In this document: piece after piece, positions 1-10,148 of the stretch
How positions within the stretch are numbered: the first letter of the stretch is position 1
How the letters are laid out: the number at the start of each line of letters is the position of its first letter
Source of the DNA: Butyrivibrio sp. AE2015
GTDB taxonomy: Bacteria; Bacillota; Clostridia; Lachnospirales; Lachnospiraceae
Direction of reading: 5' to 3'
Length of the DNA stretch: 64,000 nucleotides
Assembly: GCF_000420825.1 (NCBI RefSeq)
Contig: NZ_ATVR01000007.1
Span: 1-64,000, forward strand
Translations under genes and position numbers: made by a program
The notes under the pieces: generated by a model
What the model saw: only the letters and a program-made list of their open reading frames with translations
What the model was told of the DNA's origin: nothing
Database searches by the model: none

Positions 1-250
<250 letters not shown>

Positions 251-356
251 CATAAAGGTAAGTATAGAGAATTGGATTTAGATAAATCAGTGTTCGGTTT
301 TGAAGGTACAAATTTTAAAGAAAAACTAAAATTATTAAATACTTATAAATGAATTC

Positions 357-388
357 TAAAAAGACGGTCAAATAGCCGTCTTTTTTTG
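357..388 (+). terminator. Intrinsic terminator of the rRNA operon
   Basis: The hairpin AAGACGG / CCGTCTT with a short A/T loop is followed by a run of seven T. It lies about 110 nt after the 23S end and closes the rRNA transcription unit before cheV. Confidence 0.85.
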
Positions 389-416
389 TTTTTTTATATT
401 TACTTTCAAAAAACTA

Positions 417-425
417 TGCTATACT
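417..425 (+). promoter_or_regulatory. Possible extended -10 promoter for cheV
   Basis: TGCTATACT fits an extended -10 element (TGnTATAMT) about 95 nt upstream of cheV. No good -35 hexamer is visible at 16-18 nt. The start of transcription is inferred only. Confidence 0.35.
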
Positions 426-519
426 AAATGAGGATATTCAATTAATTAACAAACGGTTTAATGTTATTTTTCTTTTTTAAACTTCACTTTTTTACTATTT
501 TATTACGAGAGGTGAGAGA

Positions 520-1425
520 ATGGAATCAAAGATCCTGCTTGAAAGTGGTAACAATGAACTAGAAGTTCTTGAGTTTAAGATTGATGATCATTGCTATGGC
601 ATCAACGTTGCAAAGATCAAAGAAATCATTGTGTATCAGGAAGTAACTCCTGTACCAAATGCTCATCCTAGTATCGAAGGTATTTTTATGCCTCGTGATA
701 CAATGATCACAGCCATTGACCTGAGGAACTGCTTACAACGCGGTGCTTCCAAAGCAGGTGGATTGTTCATCATCACAAACTTTAATAAATTGGATATTGC
801 TTTCCATGTAGATTCTGTTATTGGTATTCACAGAGTATCATGGGCTGATATCATCAAACCAAATGCTACAATTTCAAAGGCAGAAGAGAGTATTTCAACC
901 GGTATTATCAAGTTTGATAATCAGTTGATCATCATTCTGGACTTTGAGAAGATTGTATCTGATATTAACCCTAATACAGGTCTTAATATGGATGCTCTTT
1001 CAGAGATCGGACCTCGTCCTAGAAATGAAGTTCCGATTGTTCTTGCTGAAGATTCACAGCTTCTTAACAAGCTTATTGTAGATTCACTTAATAAAGCGGG
1101 CTATAATAATGTGAGACATTTTGAAAATGGTAAGCTTGCATATGACTACATCAAAGCTTGTAAGGATAGAAATGAGCTTAATAATATCAAGTGTATTATC
1201 ACTGATATTGAAATGCCGATCATGGATGGACATAGATTGACTAAGCTTGTAAAGAGTGATGATGCTACTAAGGATATACCACTTATTATTTTCTCATCAC
1301 TTGTTAATGAAGAAATGAGGAGAAAAGGTGAATCTCTTGGAGCTGATAGGCAGCTGTCAAAACCTGAGATTGGTAATCTTGTAAGTGTGATAGATGAACT
1401 AGTTAACGCTTCCAGTGCAGGCTAA
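520..1425 (+). CDS. cheV: Chemotaxis coupling/adaptor protein CheV
   Basis: 301 aa. An N-terminal CheW domain (about residues 12-150) couples receptors to CheA. A C-terminal receiver domain (about 172-300) has acidic-pocket residues E177/D178, phosphoacceptor D229 in TDIEMP, and conserved K281 in LSKP. Length and domain order are those of CheV. The ATG follows a GAGAGGTGAGAG ribosome site. The protein would act in cytoplasmic receptor arrays, tuning CheA in response to its own phosphorylation. No other che genes are adjacent; instead a SIR2-like gene and an acidic membrane protein gene follow. Identification is secure; the particular receptor is unknown. Confidence 0.95.
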   Translation: MESKILLESGNNELEVLEFKIDDHCYGINVAKIKEIIVYQEVTPVPNAHPSIEGIFMPRDTMITAIDLRNCLQRGASKAGGLFIITNFNKLDIAFHVDSVIGIHRVSWADIIKPNATISKAEESISTGIIKFDNQLIIILDFEKIVSDINPNTGLNMDALSEIGPRPRNEVPIVLAEDSQLLNKLIVDSLNKAGYNNVRHFENGKLAYDYIKACKDRNELNNIKCIITDIEMPIMDGHRLTKLVKSDDATKDIPLIIFSSLVNEEMRRKGESLGADRQLSKPEIGNLVSVIDELVNASSAG

Positions 1426-1533
1426 TATTAACTGACTATAACTCCCTTTGCCTCTCAGTTATGAAACACGTTTTCAATGACTGTTCTGCAAAGGGAGTAT
1501 TTTAATATTACAAACAATAGGCGGTATTACATC

Positions 1534-2352
1534 ATGGAACATAATTTAGCTGGTTTAGTAGAAAACTTTGATAATGTTGTTATAGGAATTGGCAACGAAT
1601 GGAATTGGGTAGGTAGTGGACTTTCTAAAGACGAAAGGTATAGCAGATTATTAGAGTATTGTAAGAAGGAAGATAATAACTGGCTCTTGCCTATTGTAGA
1701 ATACGAATATGCTTATTATCAGACAGACACAAAGATTGAAAAGGCATATAAAGCACTGAAGAACATTATTGGTGATAAGAAATACTTTTTAGTTGCTGAT
1801 ATTTTTTTACAGGATGCGCTCATGTATGGATTTGATCATCAGAAGAGTGTTTATCCTTGTGGAACATATATGTACCTTCAGACATCCGATATAGATGATC
1901 CATTGTTCTTATCAGATAAATCACCTGAATTTAATGAGATTGTAGAAAAAATCCATAAGATCATTATTGAAAATGATGGAGATTTTGATGAGGGTACGAA
2001 TTTTGTAAAGCCATTTGCTGATGGAAAAGTATTGTATCTAAATCAGAAGAGAAAAGAGTATAGGACCATTAAGTATAATGAGAGTGCTTATCAGGAAAGA
2101 TGGGCCGATTATATGAAGTTTTTGACTAATACTCTTAATTCCAAGCTTCTTATTTTAGAACTGGGAGTTGGTCTTGATTATCCAACAGTAATCAGATGGC
2201 CATTTGAAAAGGTTGCCTTTATAAACAAACAGGCTCATCTCATCAGGGTTCACGAGAAATTATATCAACATACCCCAGAAATACAGGATAAAACAGAATC
2301 AGTTCAGATGAATTCTGTTAACTATATTTTGCAGGAGAATAACGGGCGATGA
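1534..2352 (+). CDS. SIR2-like domain protein, probably catalytically degenerate
   Basis: 272 aa if started at ATG 1534, which has an AGGCGG site 9 nt upstream; an in-frame ATG at 1477 has no ribosome site. The fold signature is that of Sir2-type Rossmann proteins: an N-terminal VVIGIGNEWNW in the place of the NAD loop GAGxSxxSGIP, a central VYPCGTYMYLQ where sirtuins have the His-Gly/zinc part, and a C-terminal segment LLILELGVGLDYP...RWPFEK followed by KQAHLIRV, as in SIR2-family C-termini. The catalytic HG histidine and the canonical glycine loop are not seen, so NAD-dependent deacylation is doubtful. Its stop overlaps the next gene (ATGA), so the two are translationally coupled. Assignment rests on pattern resemblance only. 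Confidence 0.6.
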   Translation: MEHNLAGLVENFDNVVIGIGNEWNWVGSGLSKDERYSRLLEYCKKEDNNWLLPIVEYEYAYYQTDTKIEKAYKALKNIIGDKKYFLVADIFLQDALMYGFDHQKSVYPCGTYMYLQTSDIDDPLFLSDKSPEFNEIVEKIHKIIIENDGDFDEGTNFVKPFADGKVLYLNQKRKEYRTIKYNESAYQERWADYMKFLTNTLNSKLLILELGVGLDYPTVIRWPFEKVAFINKQAHLIRVHEKLYQHTPEIQDKTESVQMNSVNYILQENNGR

Positions 2353-4850
2353 ATGCCAACAACGAAGAGTATCTCGATAGCTTGCTGAATTCAGCCAAGT
2401 CAAGTGATAACCCTCAATCTGCTCTTAGCAGAATGGCAACAAAGGGAGGCAAAAATTCCTCTACATCACAAAGAAACAGTGGTGCAGGGGATATTGGTGC
2501 GCTTGTAGATAACTCTAACGGTGAAAATGAGGCATTAAATGATATTGGTAGTTTGTTAGACAGACTTGATAGAGATGAAATAATTGATGATAGATTATCA
2601 TCTATGTTAGACGATATACAGACACCTACAGATTCAGGAATCCCTACTTTTACGGTCGGTGCTACTCCAACAGTTGATGATGTCAGAGATCCTGAAGAAA
2701 TTGCTTTGGATGAGGCAATTGCTGATGCTGAAAGAATGGATCAGGAGGCCCAGAGTGGTAAATTTTCTGATAGTTCGGATGATGAACAGGGACAACCTCA
2801 GGAAAATAGTGAGGAGTTGCCTGTAGCTAATGCGAAGCCACCGATCATAGATGAGTCTGCGGAGGATGATTCTCTTTTGGAAATGGCTCCGGAGGTAATG
2901 CTTCCGGAGGATGCTGATATTTCGTTGGAAAATGATGCAGCAACTGATGCATCCGAAACTCCTGAAGAAATCTTAACAGATCTTTTAGATGAAGCTCCTA
3001 GCAGTAGTTTGACAGAACCTGATCAGGATTTAGAGGGGAGTCTTGTAGATGCACTTGATAATATGCAGGACTCTGAAGGGAAAACTAGTGATGATGTGAA
3101 CATTGATGAACTTTCGCTAGACGACCTGGAAGCTGCCATGGATGAAGCTTTAAGTGAGGAGCCATCAGATGGCAAGTCTGTTAGTGATGATATTAGTGCG
3201 ACTTTAAATAATATTGATGGTGCTTCTGAAGGTGAAACAGAGGCTCCTATAGAAGATTCTCAACCAGCAGATGTTGCTGATCTTCAAGCTGACGTAGCAG
3301 AAGAACCAGCGCAGGAGATAGATGAATCAGCTGCTTTACCTCAAGAGGATAGTGCAGTATCTGAGGACGTACCTTCAGATGAAACAAAGGGCGAATCAGA
3401 TGATGTAGATCTTGCTGAGATGGAAGCTATGCTTGATATGTCAGGACTTATGGACGAGGAGCCTTTAGAGGAAAATAAAGAAGAGAATCCTGAAGGGGCT
3501 CCAGATGAAGCCCAGGAAGAAATTGCTGGTGAGGTAGCGCAGGAGGCAGCTGAGGAAGCTCCTAATGAGGAACCATCGCTGGAAGAGGCAATAGCCGAGG
3601 ACCCGGCAACCGAAGAAAGCGCAGCATCTGATGAAGGGGGATCCGGAGAAGAAAGTGATGAAGAACTTAATCTGGATGACCTTGAAGCAAGCCTTGATGA
3701 TCTTCTAAGTTCTGAAGAAGGGTCAGGCTCTGCTGATGGTGAGGTTGCAGAAGTTGAGAGTGCTGCAGGTGTTACTGATGGAGAAACGGCATCAGAAGAA
3801 GGCGATGTAGCTGTTCCTGATCTTGACGCTCTTATGAACAGCCTTGCCAATGATGAAGTTGAAGATATTGAGAACACGTCCCATCTTGATGAAGAGGCAG
3901 GAAGGCCTGAAGATTCTGAGATACCTAAGGAAGATATCTTAGATGCTTTGACTGAAGAAGGATTTAACGATGGTGGAGAGCCATCACTGGATGAACTTGC
4001 ATCAATACCTGAAAGAGGTGGTGACGGCGAGGATTCTGATGACGATTCCGACAAAAAAGGTAAGAAGAAAAAGAAAGAAGGTTTTTTTGCCAGATTATTA
4101 AAGGCCCTGACCAAAGAAGATGATGAAGGGGCTGAAGGACTTGCTAATCTGACTGATGAAAATCAGCAGGTTCTCAATGAACTTGGAGAAGAAGGCAAGG
4201 GCAAGAAAGAAAAGAAGAAAAAGGAAAAGAAGCCTAAGAAAGAAAAGCCTAAAAAGGAAAAACCGCCAAAGAAGGAAAAACCACCAAAGCCAAAGAAGGA
4301 GAAAAAACCAAAGCCGCCTAAAGATCCCGGTGTTCCCGAAAAGGCCATTGCGCCAAAGAAAGTTGCAATTTGTGCAATTTTTGCAGCGTCTCTTGGAATT
4401 CTTTTTGTGATCCCGTCAATGGTTATTCCTGAAAGTGTCACATCTACAAGGGCAAGCAATGCATATAAGCAAAGGGAATATACTACAGCTTATAAGCTGC
4501 TTTATGGAAAAGAAAGAACTGAAGAGCAGGATAGTATCTACGAGCAGTCAAGAGTTTTGGCATGGGCAGAGAGATATCTGAACGGATATGAGAACTACAT
4601 TGCCATGAACATGGAAGAGGAAGCTTTGGATATGCTTTTGATGGCTATGAGAAACCATGACGATCTGCTTGAAGAAGCTGCCAAATATGGCGTTGAGGTT
4701 CAGGTACAGAGCGTGTATGACAGTATCGAATCGTTATTGTCAGCTAACTATGGCCTTGGCGCAGATGATATTGCAGAAATTAATTCCATAAAGAAGGAAA
4801 GGGATTACACTATCCGAATAATGGAGATTGTCGGAACTTTAGAATCATGA
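2349..4850 (+). CDS. Large acidic, repeat-motif membrane protein of unknown function
   Basis: 833 aa. Residues 1 to about 570 are extremely Asp/Glu-rich, surely disordered and cytoplasmic. They carry recurring short hydrophobic-acidic motifs, for example EEYLDSLLNSA near the N-terminus, LSLDDLEAAMDEAL, DLAEMEAMLDM, LNLDDLEASLDDLL and VPDLDALMNSL. Lysine stretches (KKGKKKKK at about 575) and a Lys/Pro tract (about 620-660) precede one membrane segment (VAICAIFAASLGILFVIP). A ~150-residue helical C-terminus, TPR-like in look, should be outside by the positive-inside rule. The ATG overlaps the SIR2-like gene by 4 nt, and cheV lies just before that. I recognise no family. The motifs resemble the EIDALL peptide of FliM/FliY, hinting at a scaffold for chemotaxis proteins, but this is speculation. 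Confidence 0.85.
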   Translation: MNANNEEYLDSLLNSAKSSDNPQSALSRMATKGGKNSSTSQRNSGAGDIGALVDNSNGENEALNDIGSLLDRLDRDEIIDDRLSSMLDDIQTPTDSGIPTFTVGATPTVDDVRDPEEIALDEAIADAERMDQEAQSGKFSDSSDDEQGQPQENSEELPVANAKPPIIDESAEDDSLLEMAPEVMLPEDADISLENDAATDASETPEEILTDLLDEAPSSSLTEPDQDLEGSLVDALDNMQDSEGKTSDDVNIDELSLDDLEAAMDEALSEEPSDGKSVSDDISATLNNIDGASEGETEAPIEDSQPADVADLQADVAEEPAQEIDESAALPQEDSAVSEDVPSDETKGESDDVDLAEMEAMLDMSGLMDEEPLEENKEENPEGAPDEAQEEIAGEVAQEAAEEAPNEEPSLEEAIAEDPATEESAASDEGGSGEESDEELNLDDLEASLDDLLSSEEGSGSADGEVAEVESAAGVTDGETASEEGDVAVPDLDALMNSLANDEVEDIENTSHLDEEAGRPEDSEIPKEDILDALTEEGFNDGGEPSLDELASIPERGGDGEDSDDDSDKKGKKKKKEGFFARLLKALTKEDDEGAEGLANLTDENQQVLNELGEEGKGKKEKKKKEKKPKKEKPKKEKPPKKEKPPKPKKEKKPKPPKDPGVPEKAIAPKKVAICAIFAASLGILFVIPSMVIPESVTSTRASNAYKQREYTTAYKLLYGKERTEEQDSIYEQSRVLAWAERYLNGYENYIAMNMEEEALDMLLMAMRNHDDLLEEAAKYGVEVQVQSVYDSIESLLSANYGLGADDIAEINSIKKERDYTIRIMEIVGTLES

Positions 4851-4894
4851 TACACTTGAAAGCATCGGATATCTCGGAAGGAGTATGATGCTTG

Positions 4895-5512
4895 ATGGTA
4901 GCTATTATTGATTATGATGCTGGTAACATTAAAAGTGTAGAAAAAGCATTTGATTATCTTGGTGCGAAGACATTAGTTACCAGAGATCCAAAAGAGATCT
5001 ACAGGGCAGATCATGTGGTTTTACCCGGCGTAGGTGCTTTTGGTGATGCAATGAACAAAATAAATGAGTATGGTCTTAAAGAGACAATTTCAGAAGTTGT
5101 TTCTAAAGAGATACCATTCTTAGGAATATGCCTGGGTCTGCAACTTCTTTTTGAATCCAGTATGGAATCAGAAAATGTTAGCGGCCTGGGCATTTTGCGT
5201 GGAAAAATAAACAGAATTCCCTGTATAGATTTAGAGGGCAATATGTATAAAATTCCACAGATTGGCTGGAATAGCCTTTCTTTTCCAAGAGAGGGAAGAC
5301 TTTTTAAGAGCATTGATGATAACCCTTATGTATATTTTGTGCATTCATATTATTTAAGGGCTGAGAACAGGGACGAAGTAACTGCAACAACAGATTACAG
5401 CGTGTCTATAGATGCATCTGTTGAGAGCGGGAATGTTTTTGCCTGCCAGTTCCACCCTGAAAAGAGCGCTGATGTAGGAATGCAGATCTTGAAGAATTTC
5501 CTTGAAGTTTAA
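4895..5512 (+). CDS. hisH: Imidazole glycerol phosphate synthase, glutamine amidotransferase subunit
   Basis: 205 aa. This class I glutaminase has nucleophile C79 (LGICLGLQ) and H187/E189 (QFHPEK). It hydrolyses glutamine and channels ammonia to HisF for the fifth step of histidine synthesis, which also releases AICAR. ATG 4895 gives the usual start MVAIIDYDAGN. A TTG at 4892 is better spaced from the AAGGAG site (4878-4883) and remains possible. hisF follows after 12 nt. The rest of the his pathway is not in the window, so hisH-hisF form a detached pair here. Confidence 0.95.
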   Translation: MVAIIDYDAGNIKSVEKAFDYLGAKTLVTRDPKEIYRADHVVLPGVGAFGDAMNKINEYGLKETISEVVSKEIPFLGICLGLQLLFESSMESENVSGLGILRGKINRIPCIDLEGNMYKIPQIGWNSLSFPREGRLFKSIDDNPYVYFVHSYYLRAENRDEVTATTDYSVSIDASVESGNVFACQFHPEKSADVGMQILKNFLEV

Positions 5513-5524
5513 GAGAGGTGACTT

Positions 5525-6286
5525 ATGCTTACAAAAAGAATTATTCCATGTCTTGATGTAAATAATGGACGTGTTGTTAAGGGAATCAATTTCGTTAACC
5601 TTAAGGATGCAGGTGATCCTGTATCTGTAGGTGAAGCATATTCCAAGGCAGGCGCAGATGAGCTTGTTTTTTTGGATATTACAGCTTCTAATGAGAGAAG
5701 AGCAACTGTTGCTGATATGGTAAGGGAAGTAGCCAAAAAAGTCTTCATTCCCTTCACAGTAGGCGGAGGAATCAGGACAGTAGATGATGTAAAAGCTATT
5801 CTTAGAGAGGGCGCAGACAAAGTTTCCATGAATTCTGCAGCAATTGACAAGCCTGAGCTTATTGCAGAATCTGCAGATAAATTTGGCAGTCAATGTGTTG
5901 TAGTTGCCATAGACGCCAAGAAAAGAGTAGATGGCAGCGGATGGAACATATATAAGCATGGCGGAAGGATTGATACAGGTCTTGATGCAGTAGAATGGGC
6001 TAAAAAGGCTGTTTCACTTGGCGCAGGAGAAATTCTTTTGACAAGTATGGACTGTGATGGAACAAAGGCTGGATACGATATAGAACTTACAAGACAGATT
6101 TCCCAGACTGTTAATGTGCCTGTCATTGCGTCAGGCGGAGCAGGAACTTTAGAGCATTTTTACGATGCACTCACTGAAGGCGGGGCTGATGCGGCTTTGG
6201 CGGCATCTCTTTTCCATTACAAAGAGCTTGAGATAAGACAGGTAAAAGAGTACCTGCAAGGTAGAGGAATTCCTGTAAGATTATAA
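5525..6286 (+). CDS. hisF: Imidazole glycerol phosphate synthase, cyclase subunit
   Basis: 253 aa, the normal HisF length. It is a (beta/alpha)8 barrel with catalytic D11 (PCLDVNNGR) and D130 (VVVAIDAKK), and phosphate-binding GGG and SGGAG loops. With HisH it converts PRFAR and ammonia to imidazole glycerol phosphate and AICAR. It has an AGAGAGGTGA ribosome site and is co-transcribed with hisH; ung follows within 20 nt. Confidence 0.97.
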   Translation: MLTKRIIPCLDVNNGRVVKGINFVNLKDAGDPVSVGEAYSKAGADELVFLDITASNERRATVADMVREVAKKVFIPFTVGGGIRTVDDVKAILREGADKVSMNSAAIDKPELIAESADKFGSQCVVVAIDAKKRVDGSGWNIYKHGGRIDTGLDAVEWAKKAVSLGAGEILLTSMDCDGTKAGYDIELTRQISQTVNVPVIASGGAGTLEHFYDALTEGGADAALAASLFHYKELEIRQVKEYLQGRGIPVRL

Positions 6287-6303
6287 TATTGGAGATTGTT
6301 TTT

Positions 6304-6981
6304 ATGTCAATGATAACAAACGACTGGCTCCCGGCCTTATCAGGGGAGTTTTCAAAGGACTATTATAAAGAGCTGTTTTCTTTTGTAAAAAAAGAGTATG
6401 AGACACATGTGGTATATCCACCTGCGGATGATATTTTTAACGCACTTCACCTTACTCCATTAAAGGATGTGAAGGTGCTTATACTTGGTCAGGACCCATA
6501 TCACGAACCCGGACAGGCCCATGGCTTGTCATTTTCAGTTCTACCCGGAAAGGCAGACACACCACCTTCTCTTGTAAATATCTACAAAGAGCTGAATGAT
6601 GATCTTGGCTGCAAGATTCCCAACAACGGATATTTGAAAAAATGGGCTGATCAGGGAGTGCTTCTTTTAAATACAGTTCTCACAGTCAGGGCCCACCAGG
6701 CTAACTCACATCAGGGAAAAGGATGGGAGAAATTTACAGATGCCATAATCAAGGCTGTCAATGAGAAAGACGACCCGGTAGTATTCATGCTTTGGGGGAG
6801 ACCTGCACAGACTAAAAAGGCAATGCTTAATAACCCAAAACATCTGATACTTGAGGCACCTCATCCAAGTCCACTTTCAGCCTACAGAGGATTCTTCGGA
6901 TGTAAGCATTTTAGCAAGTGTAACGAATTTCTGGTTCAGAACGGACTTGAGCCTATTGATTGGCAAATAGAAGATATTTGA
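6304..6981 (+). CDS. ung: Uracil-DNA glycosylase, family 1
   Basis: 225 aa from ATG 6304, which has TTGGAG 9 nt upstream; an upstream in-frame TTG (6289) lacks a ribosome site. Family motifs: GQDPYH with water-activating D64, the uracil-pocket region [10 protein letters not shown], and the DNA-intercalation loop [13 protein letters not shown] with H187. It removes uracil from DNA as the first step of base excision repair in the cytoplasm. It is the last gene of the hisH-hisF run, with no obvious functional link to it. Confidence 0.96.
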   Translation: MSMITNDWLPALSGEFSKDYYKELFSFVKKEYETHVVYPPADDIFNALHLTPLKDVKVLILGQDPYHEPGQAHGLSFSVLPGKADTPPSLVNIYKELNDDLGCKIPNNGYLKKWADQGVLLLNTVLTVRAHQANSHQGKGWEKFTDAIIKAVNEKDDPVVFMLWGRPAQTKKAMLNNPKHLILEAPHPSPLSAYRGFFGCKHFSKCNEFLVQNGLEPIDWQIEDI

Positions 6982-7061
6982 GCTAAATAATAATTCTTGC
7001 GTTTTTATACATTACCATGTTAAAGTGATGGAGAATTATTTTATAGCGGAGGATTACTATT

Positions 7062-8348
7062 ATGAAAAAACCATTCGTAACTAAGGCCCAGGTAGAAGAT
7101 ATTGTAAAGAAATATCCTACCCCTTTTCATATCTATGATGAAAAAGGAATTATTGAAAATGCAAAAGCGGTATATGATGCTTTTTCCTGGAATAAAGGTT
7201 TTAAAGAATACTTTGCTGTAAAAGCTACACCTAATCCGGTGCTTATGCAGATTCTTAAAGCGCAGGGCTGTGGCTTTGATTGTTCATCTCTTACTGAGCT
7301 TATGCTCAGCGAAGCTGTAGATGCCAAGGGAAGCGACATTATGTTTTCTTCTAATGATACTCCTGCTGAAGAGTTTGTTTATGCTGATAAGCTTGGTGCA
7401 ATTATAAACCTTGATGATTTTACACATATTGATTTTTTGGAAAAGACTCTCGGTAAGATTCCGGAGACAATTTCCTGCAGATATAATCCAGGTGGAGTTT
7501 TCCAGATGAGTAACGGAATCATGGATAACCCGGGTGATTCCAAATATGGTATGACAAAAGACCAGATCATCGAAGCTTACAAGCTTTTAAAAGCTAAGGG
7601 AGCAAAGAGATTTGGTATTCATGCCTTCCTTGCAAGTAACACAGTTACAAATGAGTATTATCCGCTTCTTGCAGGCCAGCTCTTTGAACTTGCTGTTGAG
7701 ATCAAGGAAAAGACAGGAGTTGCTCTTTCATTCATTAACCTTTCCGGTGGTGTAGGAATCCCTTACAAACCTGACCAGGAAGGTAATGATATATACGCTA
7801 TTGGTAAGGGCGTAAAAGAGCAGTTTGAAAAGATACTTGTTCCTGCCGGAATGGGAGATACTTCCATTTTCACAGAGATGGGACGTTTCATGATGGCGCC
7901 TTACGGAGCTCTTGTTACCAAGGCAATTCATGAAAAGCATATCTATAAAGAGTACATTGGTGTTGACGCCTGTGCTGTTAACCTTATGAGACCTGCTATG
8001 TATGGCGCATACCATCATATTACAGTTTTGGGAAAAGAAAATGCACCTTTAGATCACGTATATGATGTAACAGGATCTCTTTGTGAGAATAACGATAAGT
8101 TTGCTATTGAAAGAGCTCTTCCTGAGATTGAAAAAGGTGATTATCTCTTTATTCATGATACAGGTGCTCACGGCTATTCAATGGGTTATAATTATAATGG
8201 TAAGCTCAAGAGCGCAGAACTTCTTTTGAAAGAGGACGGAAGCGTACAGCTTATAAGAAGAGCTGAGACTCCAAGAGACTATTTTTCAACTCTTGACTGT
8301 CTTGGAGTTATGGAAAAGCTATATAAGATCATGGATGGGGGAAAATAA
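7062..8348 (+). CDS. lysA: Diaminopimelate decarboxylase-like enzyme (fold type III PLP)
   Basis: 428 aa. It has an alanine-racemase-like barrel with PLP lysine K54 (YFAVKATPNP), the glycine-rich phosphate-binding region (LSGGVGIP), a C-terminal beta domain with DVTGSLCENNDKFA, and substrate-side residues around HDTGAHGYSMGYNYNG. It should decarboxylate meso-diaminopimelate to lysine. A related diamine or carboxynorspermidine decarboxylase activity is less likely, as the SLCE motif suits LysA. The ribosome site is GCGGAGGA. The following membrane gene starts directly at its stop codon. Confidence 0.88.
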   Translation: MKKPFVTKAQVEDIVKKYPTPFHIYDEKGIIENAKAVYDAFSWNKGFKEYFAVKATPNPVLMQILKAQGCGFDCSSLTELMLSEAVDAKGSDIMFSSNDTPAEEFVYADKLGAIINLDDFTHIDFLEKTLGKIPETISCRYNPGGVFQMSNGIMDNPGDSKYGMTKDQIIEAYKLLKAKGAKRFGIHAFLASNTVTNEYYPLLAGQLFELAVEIKEKTGVALSFINLSGGVGIPYKPDQEGNDIYAIGKGVKEQFEKILVPAGMGDTSIFTEMGRFMMAPYGALVTKAIHEKHIYKEYIGVDACAVNLMRPAMYGAYHHITVLGKENAPLDHVYDVTGSLCENNDKFAIERALPEIEKGDYLFIHDTGAHGYSMGYNYNGKLKSAELLLKEDGSVQLIRRAETPRDYFSTLDCLGVMEKLYKIMDGGK

Positions 8349-10067
8349 TTGCTTTTAGCATTTTTTGCATGTTGGTCACTTCAGTTGATATTAGGAATTA
8401 CCGTTAGAAATCCTCTAACGGTAGTTCTTTTTGTGTGTCTTTTATTTGCTGACAATAAGGCTAAAGAGTATAGGATAAAAAAGATACCCGGATTATGTAT
8501 ATCAGTGGGACTATCCGCTGCTATTTCATATCTTCTTAGAGCAAAGGTCACAGAAGGGTTTGACAGTTCGCTTTTTAAGCTTTTATCGCTTCTTATTTTA
8601 TCAGGTGGCCTTATCTGCCTGTGCTATATCATTTATGAAGGCTTATATGCACTTATAAAAAGAGACAAAAAGGCAGAAATTCCGGCAAAGAATCAAAATG
8701 TTTCAAGATTTCTTGATAAATACTATGATTTGATGAATACCCCCAAAAAGGTCTTCATTCTTTGCTTTTGTTTATGTCTCCTTTGCTGGCTTCCATATTT
8801 TCTTTACGAGTTCCCGGGGATAATGACTGCTGACTCACTGGTTCAGTATGAGCAGATCATGGGATTAAGGCCATATTCCAATCATCACCCCATGGTACAC
8901 ACGCTTTTGATAAAGCTTTTCTATAGCATTGGATTCTTTTTTACTAAAGATGCAGTAAGTGCTATCAGTTTCTATACTGTCTTCCAGATGCTTTTGTTTG
9001 CGGCAGCCTTATCAAGGCTTGTTATGGAAATAAGAGTTATCTGCGGAAAGAGAAACCTACTGATGGAACTTATAAGTATTATCTTTTTTGGGCTGGTTCC
9101 GTTTAATGCTGTCTTTGCAGTGACAATTTGGAAGGACATTCCATTTGCTGCGATTACAGTTCTTTTCGTATGCCATATTATAAAAATGAAAAATGAAAGA
9201 GCATCTTATCCAGGCTTTATCGTGCTTGGCATTTTGTTTTCATTATTTAGATCCAACGCCTGGTATGCGTTCATAGTATGGTCTTTTGTTTTTGTATATT
9301 CATTCAGAAAAGAAATAAAAAAAGCGCTTCCATCAGTTATTGTTGTTCTTTTATCTGTAGCTATCATAAAAGGACCGGTGTTTGACAGCTTTGGGGTAGA
9401 AAAGCCTGATTTTGTCGAATCATTATCTGTTCCAATCTCACAGATCGCAAGAGTTTTAGTTAATGACAGAGAGCTTAAATCTTCAGAAAAAGAGCTGATC
9501 GATGCGGTAATTGATACAACTTATATTCATGAATTATATGCTCCGGATTATGCAGATAATATAAAAGAACTTGTGAGAGCCGGAAATGTGTCATACCTTG
9601 AAAGTCACAAAGCAGAATACTTTAAGCTTTGGGCAGGACTTTTACCAAGATATTTCGGAGACTACGTTTTGGCATGGTTTGATCTTCTAGGAGGATATAT
9701 CTATCCTGATTTTGCATATGCAGTAGGAGATATTGACGGCATAATGGGCAATGATTATGGCCTTATCTGGATGCCTAAGATAGGCGGTAAGCTTGTTGTT
9801 AAGACAAAAGAAATTCTTATTAAGCTTGGAGGCTTTGTTCCAATATATGGAATGCTTTGGAGTATTGGAACGTACTCATGGCTTTTGGTAGCAGCTCTTT
9901 TCATAGGTATAAAAAGAAAAATAAAGACACCTGAGATGTGGCTTTTATTTTTGATGCTTGGAACGCTTTTAATAGCAGCACCTAATCTTGAATTTAGATA
10001 TGCATATTCTTTGGCTTTGGTCTGGCCACTTTTTATCAGTAGGGTAAATTCTTCAAAACAGGCTTGA
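8349..10067 (+). CDS. Polytopic membrane protein, GT-C-like (DUF6020-type)
   Basis: 572 aa from TTG 8349, immediately after the lysA stop, with GGGGGA about 6 nt upstream. Roughly ten or more hydrophobic segments are visible, with a soluble loop at about residues 350-420. The segment FPGIMTADSLVQYEQ...SNHHPMVHTLLIK in the first large loop is typical of a Firmicute membrane family that resembles GT-C glycosyltransferases, with a DxD-free Asp plus His-rich loop; I think it corresponds to DUF6020. The likely role is sugar transfer onto an envelope polymer or lipid. Substrate is unknown, and the lysA link may be coincidental. Confidence 0.7.
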   Translation: MLLAFFACWSLQLILGITVRNPLTVVLFVCLLFADNKAKEYRIKKIPGLCISVGLSAAISYLLRAKVTEGFDSSLFKLLSLLILSGGLICLCYIIYEGLYALIKRDKKAEIPAKNQNVSRFLDKYYDLMNTPKKVFILCFCLCLLCWLPYFLYEFPGIMTADSLVQYEQIMGLRPYSNHHPMVHTLLIKLFYSIGFFFTKDAVSAISFYTVFQMLLFAAALSRLVMEIRVICGKRNLLMELISIIFFGLVPFNAVFAVTIWKDIPFAAITVLFVCHIIKMKNERASYPGFIVLGILFSLFRSNAWYAFIVWSFVFVYSFRKEIKKALPSVIVVLLSVAIIKGPVFDSFGVEKPDFVESLSVPISQIARVLVNDRELKSSEKELIDAVIDTTYIHELYAPDYADNIKELVRAGNVSYLESHKAEYFKLWAGLLPRYFGDYVLAWFDLLGGYIYPDFAYAVGDIDGIMGNDYGLIWMPKIGGKLVVKTKEILIKLGGFVPIYGMLWSIGTYSWLLVAALFIGIKRKIKTPEMWLLFLMLGTLLIAAPNLEFRYAYSLALVWPLFISRVNSSKQA

Positions 10068-10148
10068 TTCATCGTATTTTGTGTAGTATCATAACTTAAG
10101 TGCATATTTGTATACAATTATCCAATTAAACACATTGAGATCAAAAAT

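Noticed and set aside
3341-4114. 257-aa open frame antisense to the acidic protein gene (and 4163-4459 minus)
   Set aside because: Low-complexity Ser/Phe shadow of Asp/Glu/Lys codons on the other strand; no ribosome site.
5354-5959. 201-aa minus-strand open frame across hisH/hisF
   Set aside because: It overlaps two certain genes and has no coding character; a mirror of the real frames.
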